6,067 nucleotides of DNA, taken from assembly GCA_002455605.1 (NCBI GenBank), contig DKLE01000050.1:6938-13004 (forward strand), read 5' to 3'. The notes beneath the pieces were generated by a model, which was given only the letters and a program-made list of their open reading frames with translations, searched no databases and was not told where the DNA came from. Shown piece after piece: positions 1-4,687 of this stretch. This DNA comes from Firmicutes bacterium UBA6648 (GTDB lineage Bacteria; Bacillota; Clostridia; Peptostreptococcales; Anaerovoracaceae). The position numbers were made by a program, and so were the translations under genes. Position 1 is the stretch's first letter, and each line of letters opens with the position of its first letter.

Positions 1-837
1 TCTTTAGCTCAGTTTTTTGCTATCTTTATATCCCCCAAAGAAAAAGCTTCCATGGCTCCCTATGACATTTTCAATAAAGTATACGAAACTTACAAAGCTC
101 AGCTTGCTTTAAACTCCAATTACATAAGACCTGCTCTCTGCGCAGAGGATATTTTGTCCAACGCAAAAGACTCCAAGATCTCTTCTATTTTAGCTGTTGA
201 AGACGGAGTAATTTTAGAGGATAACCTGGAAAGACTTCAGGAAGTGTTCCATAAGGGAGTGCGGCTCATTACCTTAACCTGGAATTTTGAAAACAATATA
301 GGTTTTCCCTCCAGTGATGATCCTTCTGAACACAGTCTTGGACTAAAGCCCTTCGGAATAGATGTTGTGTCAGAAATGAACCGCCTGGGCATTCTTATTG
401 ATGTTTCCCACCTCTCAGAAGGCGGATTTTACGATGTGGCTAAACACAGCAATAAGCCCTTTATAGCTTCTCATTCCTGCGCAAAGGCCTTATGCAATCA
501 CAGAAGAAATCTAACAGACGATCAATTAAAGGTACTTGGCAATCAGGGATGCTTGGTTGGTGTCAACTTTTATTCAGCTTTTCTGAAGGAAGACTCAGAA
601 TATGCAACCATCGGCCAAATTGTTGAGCATGTCAATTATATGGTAAACAAAGCCGGTATTGAATCCGTTGGGTTAGGCTCTGATTTTGACGGAATTGACT
701 GCGAATTGGAATTCAAGGATTATGCCAGCTATCCCCTTCTGCTTAATGCTTTATCTAAACACTTTACAGATGACCAATTAGATAAAATATGCAATGGCAA
801 TGCCCTTCGGGTACTGAAGGATAACCTTGGAAAATAG
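1..837 (+). CDS. Membrane dipeptidase family protein (peptidase M19), 5'-truncated by the window edge
   Basis: This is a zinc-dependent dipeptidase of the renal dipeptidase (M19) family, which hydrolyses dipeptides with broad specificity, often including those with a D-residue at the C-terminal side. The frame is open from base 1 (SLAQFFAIFI...), so the ATG at 52 is internal; the QFF motif upstream of it is typical of the family. 278 residues are visible, and the usual length of about 310-370 implies that roughly 35-60 N-terminal residues, including the HxD metal ligands, lie outside. Visible landmarks: the metal-ligand Glu in LAVEDG (codon 199-201), His in DVSHLS (409-411), His in ASHSCA (472-474), the RRNLTDDQ substrate-binding segment, and Asp in GLGSDFDG (682-684). 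The core therefore looks catalytically intact. Whether it is secreted or cytoplasmic cannot be judged without the N-terminus. It ends at its own terminator, so it is not in the same transcript as the downstream operon, but its chemistry matches the S66 peptidase there. Confidence 0.93.
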   Translation, partial: SLAQFFAIFISPKEKASMAPYDIFNKVYETYKAQLALNSNYIRPALCAEDILSNAKDSKISSILAVEDGVILEDNLERLQEVFHKGVRLITLTWNFENNIGFPSSDDPSEHSLGLKPFGIDVVSEMNRLGILIDVSHLSEGGFYDVAKHSNKPFIASHSCAKALCNHRRNLTDDQLKVLGNQGCLVGVNFYSAFLKEDSEYATIGQIVEHVNYMVNKAGIESVGLGSDFDGIDCELEFKDYASYPLLLNALSKHFTDDQLDKICNGNALRVLKDNLGK

Positions 838-844
838 CATAATA

Positions 845-875
845 AAAAGGGTAACGAAGAGTTACCCTTTTATTT
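845..875. terminator. Bidirectional intrinsic terminator between the dipeptidase gene and the convergent membrane protein gene
   Basis: There is a perfect 11-bp stem (845-855 AAAAGGGTAAC with 861-871 GTTACCCTTTT) around a 5-base GAAGA loop. A T-rich tail follows on the plus strand, and a T-rich run follows on the minus strand when read leftwards. It sits 7 bases after the dipeptidase stop and 12 bases beyond the stop of the minus-strand gene, so it can serve both. Confidence 0.9.
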
Positions 876-887
876 ATGTATTTTTAA

Positions 888-1478
888 TTAATGACTTTTA
901 AGAATCGCCACTACCAGCGATAAGGCTTGAGTAGCTGAACCAAGCGTAAATAAGGCCAGACAGGTGTACATAATGGATACCCATTTCCACCTCCTGCCAT
1001 GTCCTGGGAGAACCGTGAAATCCTTTTCAATCTTTATTTTCTTTTCTTTTAAAACCTTATAAAAATTATCTACTCCAACCGGAGAAATAACTCCCCACCG
1101 AAAAAAAGGCAGGTAAAAAATAGGCCTTTCGCCCCCTTCTCCATATAAATACATTCCTTTTTTGGTTAAATGAGCCCGCTTTACCTTGTTTAAATCTACC
1201 TCTATTTCTTTTCTCAGCAGCTTATTATAGTAAATGGCACGTTCCTCATCAAAAACAGTAAAAAAGAATTTATAGGCAGTAAAAAAGAATATACATATGC
1301 ATAAGTATACCAAATATAATATTAGCGTAGCCCCTATATTCAAATTTTCACCATAGCCATTAATGTTATAGGTGGTCACCTGCACAAGCAAAATAAATCT
1401 TATGGCAAATAAAAAGCTCAACAGCAAGATAAAAACTTGCTTTGACATAGCTGAATAATAATATTTTATTTTTTCCAT
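888..1478 (-). CDS. Unassigned integral membrane protein, 196 aa, with a possible PH-like cytoplasmic domain
   Basis: I do not recognise a named family. The start is the ATG at 1478: AAGGAG on the minus strand (plus 1488-1493) lies 9 bases upstream, whereas an in-frame start at 1511 has no comparable site. Hydrophobicity suggests two N-terminal membrane helices (about residues 13-34 and 48-70), then a basic, beta-rich stretch (about 74-150) beginning FDEERAIYYNKLLRKEIEVDLNKVK. A third hydrophobic segment follows at about 166-192, with a short tail. Two helices followed by a strand-rich segment that opens like 'FDEERAIYY' resembles bacterial PH-domain membrane proteins, but that is a weak resemblance by eye. 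The gene is monocistronic: it has its own promoter upstream and converges on the dipeptidase gene. It points away from the sigma-54 operon and nothing ties it functionally to it. Confidence 0.8.
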   Translation of the reverse strand: MEKIKYYYSAMSKQVFILLLSFLFAIRFILLVQVTTYNINGYGENLNIGATLILYLVYLCICIFFFTAYKFFFTVFDEERAIYYNKLLRKEIEVDLNKVKRAHLTKKGMYLYGEGGERPIFYLPFFRWGVISPVGVDNFYKVLKEKKIKIEKDFTVLPGHGRRWKWVSIMYTCLALFTLGSATQALSLVVAILKSH

Positions 1479-1487
1479 ATCACCTAA

Positions 1488-1493
1488 CTCCTT
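1488..1493 (-). promoter_or_regulatory. Ribosome binding site that fixes the start of the minus-strand membrane protein at 1478
   Basis: AAGGAG on the minus strand is placed 9 bases before the ATG at 1478. It makes the longer version of the frame, starting at 1511, unlikely. Confidence 0.8.
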
Positions 1494-1524
1494 CTTAGCT
1501 TTCCAGGACAAGTATATGCAAGAG

Positions 1525-1553
1525 ATTATAAAAAATCAACAAAAATTTTACAA
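1525..1553 (-). promoter_or_regulatory. Probable sigma-A promoter for the leftward membrane protein gene
   Basis: Read on the minus strand, TTGTAA (plus 1548-1553, 4 of 6 to the -35 consensus) is followed after 17 bases by a perfect TATAAT (plus 1525-1530). Transcription would begin near 1518, giving a leader of about 40 bases before the ATG at 1478. The region is AT-rich, so chance matches are possible, but the spacing and position are good. Confidence 0.55.
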
Positions 1554-1584
1554 TATTCTTAATACTAAATATTTTTCAATATTA

Positions 1585-1620
1585 TTTGTCCTGATTCCAG
1601 GAATTTTGTCCTATATCCAG
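1585..1620 (+). repeat. Tandem 16-base direct repeat, probable upstream activator binding sites for the sigma-54 promoter
   Basis: TTTGTCCTGATTCCAG (1585-1600) and TTTGTCCTATATCCAG (1605-1620) match at 13 of 16 positions, with the differences confined to the centre. The copies start 20 bases apart, close to two helical turns, so bound proteins would lie on the same DNA face. The first copy also contains partial dyads (TCCTG-ATTC-CAGGA at 1589-1602; ATTCC-A-GGAAT at 1594-1604). They lie roughly 140-165 bases upstream of the predicted start of transcription, which is the usual range for sites bound by sigma-54 enhancer-binding proteins. Assignment to the activator encoded at the right end of this window is inference. 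Confidence 0.6.
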
Positions 1621-1728
1621 TACTTTTTAACGATGTTCATCCTTAAAGAAATGCTCTTTATTTGGATAAAGTAATCTTTTTTTATAAATTTTATTACTTT
1701 TATTATATTTAGCTAAGTTATATTCACC

Positions 1729-1744
1729 TGGCATAAATTTTGCA
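1729..1744 (+). promoter_or_regulatory. Sigma-54 (RpoN) -24/-12 promoter of the SpmA-like/SpmB-like/S66 operon
   Basis: TGGCATAAATTTTGCA matches the sigma-54 consensus TGGCACG-N4-TTGCW, with the invariant GG (1730-1731) and GC (1742-1743) exactly 10 bases apart. Predicted transcription starts near 1755, leaving a leader of about 54 bases to the ATG at 1809. Such promoters need an AAA+ activator bound upstream; one is encoded in this window and candidate binding repeats lie at 1585-1620. Three independent elements agree, which makes this call strong for a motif-based one. Confidence 0.85.
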
Positions 1745-1793
1745 TTTTAATTAAAGTGTGAAAATTCATTATATTTTTTACAATTTTATTTTT

Positions 1794-1800
1794 AGGAGGT
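1794..1800 (+). promoter_or_regulatory. Ribosome binding site that fixes the SpmA-like start at 1809
   Basis: AGGAGGT lies 8 bases before the ATG at 1809 (11 before a second, adjacent ATG at 1812). An in-frame GTG at 1758 would lie almost at the predicted transcription start and has no ribosome binding site, so the residues it would add are leader sequence, not protein. Confidence 0.85.
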
Positions 1801-1808
1801 TATTTTCT

Positions 1809-2477
1809 ATGATGAATTACATTTGGGCGGGACTTGTAGCCATCGCCGTTATCGCAGGCATAGTCACCGGTAATATCAGTGACGTGCAGGAAGCTCTGTT
1901 TTCATTTGCCAATACCGCAGTGGAAATTGTAATCGGACTTATTGGTGTTATGGTTTTCTTTACCGGACTTATGTCTGTCATGAAAGAAGCCGGCCTTTGC
2001 GAAAAGCTGGGTAAGCTTTTAGGGCCTGTTATGACAAAGCTTTTTCCGGAAGTTCCCGCTGATCATCCAGCTATGAGTTCAATGGCTCTTTACTTTGCCG
2101 CTAACATTCTGGGTATTGGTAATGCTGCCACTCCTTTTGGTCTAAAAGCTATGGCAGATTTGCAGACCTTAAATAAAACAAAGCATATTGCCACAGATGC
2201 TCAATGTATGCTGTTAGCCATAGCCACAACTTCCATTACGCTGATTCCGGTAACGGTTCTGGCCTTGCGTTCAGCTGTTCAGGTGCAAGGTGCCGCTGAA
2301 ATTGTCGGTCCGGTTATTCTTGCTACAACAATTTCAACAGTTACAGGCGTTGCTGCAACTATCCTTTTAGGAAAACTAAAACGATACAAGCTGGAAAATG
2401 TTATAGCCAAAGAAAGAGCCGCAGGGACATTGGAAATCAATGAAAATTATATTGGCAACGATCCGATTGAACTATAA
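1809..2477 (+). CDS. SpmA-like membrane protein (nucleoside recognition/gate domain family), 222 aa
   Basis: This is a polytopic membrane protein related to spore maturation protein A and to the gate-domain family that includes E. coli YjiH. About five hydrophobic segments are visible (roughly residues 4-21, 36-57, 90-110, 132-152 and 165-187). The family hallmark ANILGIGNAATPFGLKAM is at about 98-115, with a following TDAQCMLLAIATTSITLIP segment. Residues after about 190 form a charged cytoplasmic-looking tail (KRYKLENVIAKERAAG...). In Bacillus subtilis SpmA and SpmB act in spore core dehydration, but paralogous pairs are common outside sporulation loci and are thought to act as pores or transporters. 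Here it is the first gene after a sigma-54 promoter and lies 27 bases before its SpmB-like partner, which argues for a metabolic role. Substrate and transport function are unproven. Confidence 0.9.
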   Translation: MMNYIWAGLVAIAVIAGIVTGNISDVQEALFSFANTAVEIVIGLIGVMVFFTGLMSVMKEAGLCEKLGKLLGPVMTKLFPEVPADHPAMSSMALYFAANILGIGNAATPFGLKAMADLQTLNKTKHIATDAQCMLLAIATTSITLIPVTVLALRSAVQVQGAAEIVGPVILATTISTVTGVAATILLGKLKRYKLENVIAKERAAGTLEINENYIGNDPIEL

Positions 2478-2504
2478 TAAAATCAAACAAGGAGGTACAT
2501 TTTT

Positions 2505-3038
2505 ATGACAGAAGTATTAAATACCATTTCCACCTATGCAATTCCGGTACTCTTGCTATTTATTCCGGTTTATGCCCTTACAAAAGGGGTTAAAGTATAT
2601 TCTGTATTTACAGAAGGCGCTAAAGAAGGCCTTTCCGTAGCAATCATGATTATTCCTTATTTAGTATGTATGCTTGCAGCCATCGGTATGTTCCGTGCAT
2701 CCGGAGCCATGGATTGGCTGATTACACTTATCAACCCCATCACAAATTTAATCGGCATGCCCGGTGAAGTTTTGCCTATGGGTATTATGCGTTCTTTCTC
2801 CGGCGGCGGTGCAGAAGGTATGATGAGTGAACTGATCGCCACTTACGGCACTCAGAGCCAAATCGGGAGAATTGCCTCTGTTGCCTTAGGTTCCACAGAA
2901 ACCACCTTCTACATAGTAGCGGTATATTTTGGTGCTGTAGGTATTACAAACGTCAGACATTCCATTATTGCAGGACTTTTGGGCGATTTAGCCTCATTGA
3001 TTGCCGCTACGGTTATCGTAAATGTTATGTGGTACTAA
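2505..3038 (+). CDS. SpmB-like membrane protein (spore maturation B/YjiG family), 177 aa
   Basis: This is the partner of the SpmA-like protein; its length is close to that of B. subtilis SpmB (about 178 aa). The start follows AAGGAGG at 2489-2495 with a 9-base gap. Family features in order: a first hydrophobic helix (about 11-25), KVYSVFTEGAKEGLSVA (about 30-46), the PYLVCMLAAIGMFRASGAM helix (about 51-69), PMGIMRSFSGGGAEGMM (about 91-107), and the strongly conserved GSTETTFYIVAVYFGAVGITNVRH (about 129-152), ending in a last membrane helix. The conserved small and polar residues within membrane segments suggest a pore or gate. Spacing of 27 bases upstream and 29 bases downstream, with no terminator on either side, places it in one transcript with its neighbours. 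It probably forms a two-part membrane complex with the SpmA-like protein. Confidence 0.92.
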   Translation: MTEVLNTISTYAIPVLLLFIPVYALTKGVKVYSVFTEGAKEGLSVAIMIIPYLVCMLAAIGMFRASGAMDWLITLINPITNLIGMPGEVLPMGIMRSFSGGGAEGMMSELIATYGTQSQIGRIASVALGSTETTFYIVAVYFGAVGITNVRHSIIAGLLGDLASLIAATVIVNVMWY

Positions 3039-3067
3039 ATGACCTATTGTTTAGAAAGGAATGACTG

Positions 3068-3991
3068 ATGAAATATCCTAAACCATTAAAACCCGGCGCC
3101 ACTATCGGGTTAGTATGCCCCAGTTCAGCTATCTCTCCGGAGCGTGAAGCCCAATGCAAGGCAGTAATAGAACAACTGGGCTTTAAAATTAAAGCAGCGG
3201 ATAATTTGACTTCTAATCTTGCCGGTTATATGGCAGGAGACGGCGAAACCAGAGGAAAGTGGATTAATCGTATGTTTTCCGATCCCGAAGTAGACGCTAT
3301 CTTTTGCATAAGAGGAGGAGACGGCGGAAGCCGATCTCTTGAATATCTGGATCTGGAAATGATAAAAAAACACCCTAAAATCTTTGTGGGATACAGTGAT
3401 ATTACGAGTTTTCACCTTCTTTTCAACCAAATATGTAATTTTGTGACCTTCCATGGTCCTATGGTATCATCCAATATGATAGAGGATTTTGATGATGAAT
3501 CCAAATCCAGTCTATTTCAGGCGTTAAATGCTGAAACTCCCTATGAGTTTCAAAATCCTCAAGGATATGAGCTTCAGGTACTGAAGGAAGGCTGTGCAGA
3601 GGGAATGCTGACAGGGGGTAACTTTGCTCTTTTAGGTGCGTCATTGGGTACTCCTTACGAAGTTGATACGAGAGGTAAAATTCTTTTTATTGAAGAGGTT
3701 GGTGAAGCCATGAGCCGTATTGATCGGTTGGTATATCAGCTAAAAAATGCTGGCAAACTGAAAGACTGCGCAGGCATATTGCTGGGTCAGTTTACCAAAT
3801 GTCTCAATTACGATATGCCCGGATATACCGAATTAAATATATTTCAGGAAGCTTTGGCCGATATTCCCATTCCTGTTATGTATAATATTCAGTCCGGACA
3901 TGGGAACCCCAACATGACCCTGCCCTTCGGCGCACACTGCATGATGAATACAAGTACAAAAAGTATATGTTTTGATAAAATTGAGCGATAA
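3068..3991 (+). CDS. S66-family serine peptidase (LD-carboxypeptidase / MccF type), 307 aa
   Basis: S66 enzymes are cytoplasmic Ser-Glu-His peptidases. LdcA trims the terminal D-Ala from murein tetrapeptides at an L-to-D bond, and MccF cleaves microcin C-like peptidyl conjugates. Visible motifs: the N-terminal GATIGLVCPSS strand, RGGDGGSRSLEYLD (about 82-95), the nucleophile elbow FVGYSDITSFH with Ser110, FHGPM (128-132), GGNFALLGASLGTPYE (183-198), the glutamate segment ILFIEEVGEAMSRIDR with Glu209 or Glu210, and SGHGNPNMTLPFGA with His278. The triad is complete, and the length (307) is normal. There is no signal peptide, so it should act inside the cell. AGAAAGGA at 3053-3060 sets the start. 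As the last gene of the sigma-54 operon it probably hydrolyses whatever the SpmA/SpmB-like pair handles. Choosing between murein peptide recycling, detoxification of a peptide conjugate and another peptide substrate is not possible from sequence alone. Confidence 0.93.
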   Translation: MKYPKPLKPGATIGLVCPSSAISPEREAQCKAVIEQLGFKIKAADNLTSNLAGYMAGDGETRGKWINRMFSDPEVDAIFCIRGGDGGSRSLEYLDLEMIKKHPKIFVGYSDITSFHLLFNQICNFVTFHGPMVSSNMIEDFDDESKSSLFQALNAETPYEFQNPQGYELQVLKEGCAEGMLTGGNFALLGASLGTPYEVDTRGKILFIEEVGEAMSRIDRLVYQLKNAGKLKDCAGILLGQFTKCLNYDMPGYTELNIFQEALADIPIPVMYNIQSGHGNPNMTLPFGAHCMMNTSTKSICFDKIER

Positions 3992-4034
3992 AAAAAGGTG
4001 CAGCATTGAACAAAATCAATGCTGCACCTTTTTC
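3992..4034. terminator. Strong bidirectional intrinsic terminator ending the sigma-54 operon
   Basis: An 18-bp perfect stem (3992-4009 paired with 4016-4033) encloses a 6-base ACAAAA loop. The outer five pairs are A on the left and T on the right, so both strands show a run of Ts after the GC-rich part. It begins directly after the S66 stop codon and ends one base before the stop of the converging minus-strand gene. Confidence 0.95.
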
Positions 4035-4661
4035 TTATTTTTCCGCGCTGTTTTCTTCGCGTTCACTTTCTGGCTTCCAATAAGTCCTATAATAAAGCTT
4101 ATCCGGTCCAATGGTTCTTTCTGAACGCTCCAGCCAAAACTCCGGTCCGTTAGGAAAGAATACTATATCTATAAATGCAATGAATAAAGCCATCAGGTTC
4201 ATATCATTTACTAAACTTTCATCTACATTTAAATGATATGTATTTCTCTCCTCAATAGTCACCTCTTCTTTTTGTACTAAAGCGATTTGTATGTCATTCT
4301 TTAAAATTGAAATGTAATTATTGCTATGTGTATATAATTCATATACTCCATTATCCATCTCTATAATTCGACGCGGTGTCCAGAATGAGACTCTAGTCTT
4401 ACCACAATGTACTCCCCTATGGTAAAATTCATAAGGGGGAAACATATCAATCCCTAAAAAGAATCCCCAAAATGGAATACAAATCAAAATTTGCTGCCAC
4501 CAATTCTCCTGCTTCAATTCATATTCGATTTCATTCTCCTGGTTAAAAGCAGTCAGTTTTCCAAATCCAAAGCCAAATGGATATTTGCTTTCTGCATGAT
4601 ATATACCGCTTTCATAAGTATATTTTTTTAACTTTAAATGTCTGACAAAAGTAAGTTTCAT
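4035..4661 (-). CDS. Uncharacterised protein with a possible tubby/LURP-one-like fold, 208 aa
   Basis: No named family is certain. The ATG at 4661 is preferred over a GTG two codons earlier because GGGCGG (minus strand; plus 4667-4672) sits 5 bases before the ATG and overlaps the GTG. The protein is rich in alternating hydrophobic and polar stretches, suggesting beta strands, with short hydrophobic runs at about 57-72 (ILICIPFWGFFLGID) and 154-169 (NLMALFIAFIDIVFF). The segment YISILKNDIQIALVQKEEVT followed by a strand and then a hydrophobic helix ending in FID resembles the C-terminal half of tubby-like/LURP-one proteins, in which a central helix is wrapped by a barrel; this is a judgement by eye. 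It begins 26 bases after the stop of the activator gene with no terminator between, so the two are probably cotranscribed. The C-terminal tail (about 196-208) is highly charged. Confidence 0.72.
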   Translation of the reverse strand: MKLTFVRHLKLKKYTYESGIYHAESKYPFGFGFGKLTAFNQENEIEYELKQENWWQQILICIPFWGFFLGIDMFPPYEFYHRGVHCGKTRVSFWTPRRIIEMDNGVYELYTHSNNYISILKNDIQIALVQKEEVTIEERNTYHLNVDESLVNDMNLMALFIAFIDIVFFPNGPEFWLERSERTIGPDKLYYRTYWKPESEREENSAEK

Positions 4662-4687
4662 ATGCACCGCCCAACGTTTTAATTTAT

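Larger units (their letters stand above)
1479..1808. other. AT-rich divergent control region between the membrane protein gene and the sigma-54 operon
   Basis: This stretch of about 330 bases contains no convincing gene. It holds, in order, the ribosome binding site and sigma-A-type promoter of the leftward gene, a tandem 16-base direct repeat (probable activator sites), an AT-rich spacer of about 110 bases that could allow DNA looping, the sigma-54 promoter, and an untranslated leader of about 54 bases ending in a strong ribosome binding site for the rightward operon. I see no riboswitch-like fold in it. Confidence 0.75.

Noticed and set aside
1479..1511. Longer start at 1511 for the leftward membrane protein
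   Set aside because: The codons between 1511 and 1479 contain the ribosome binding site AAGGAG that serves the ATG at 1478.
1661..1688. Possible sigma-A promoter on the plus strand (TTTGGA, 16 bases, TATAAA) ahead of the operon
   Set aside because: The -35 match is poor and the surrounding DNA is so AT-rich that such matches are expected; the sigma-54 element explains expression better.
1758..1808. N-terminal extension of the SpmA-like protein from a GTG at 1758
   Set aside because: The predicted sigma-54 transcription start is at about 1755, there is no ribosome binding site before the GTG, and a strong AGGAGGT precedes the ATG at 1809.
2657..2842. Minus-strand open frame inside the SpmB-like gene
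   Set aside because: It lies entirely opposite a strongly conserved coding segment and has no ribosome binding site or recognisable protein features.
1809..3038. A sporulation-specific spmA-spmB operon
   Set aside because: Family membership is clear, but the sigma-54 promoter, the downstream S66 peptidase and the nearby activator point to a metabolic paralogue, so the sporulation role was not adopted.
3125..3644. Two minus-strand open frames inside the S66 peptidase gene
   Set aside because: Both are opposite conserved catalytic motifs, their translations look like antisense shadows, and no promoter or ribosome binding site was seen.
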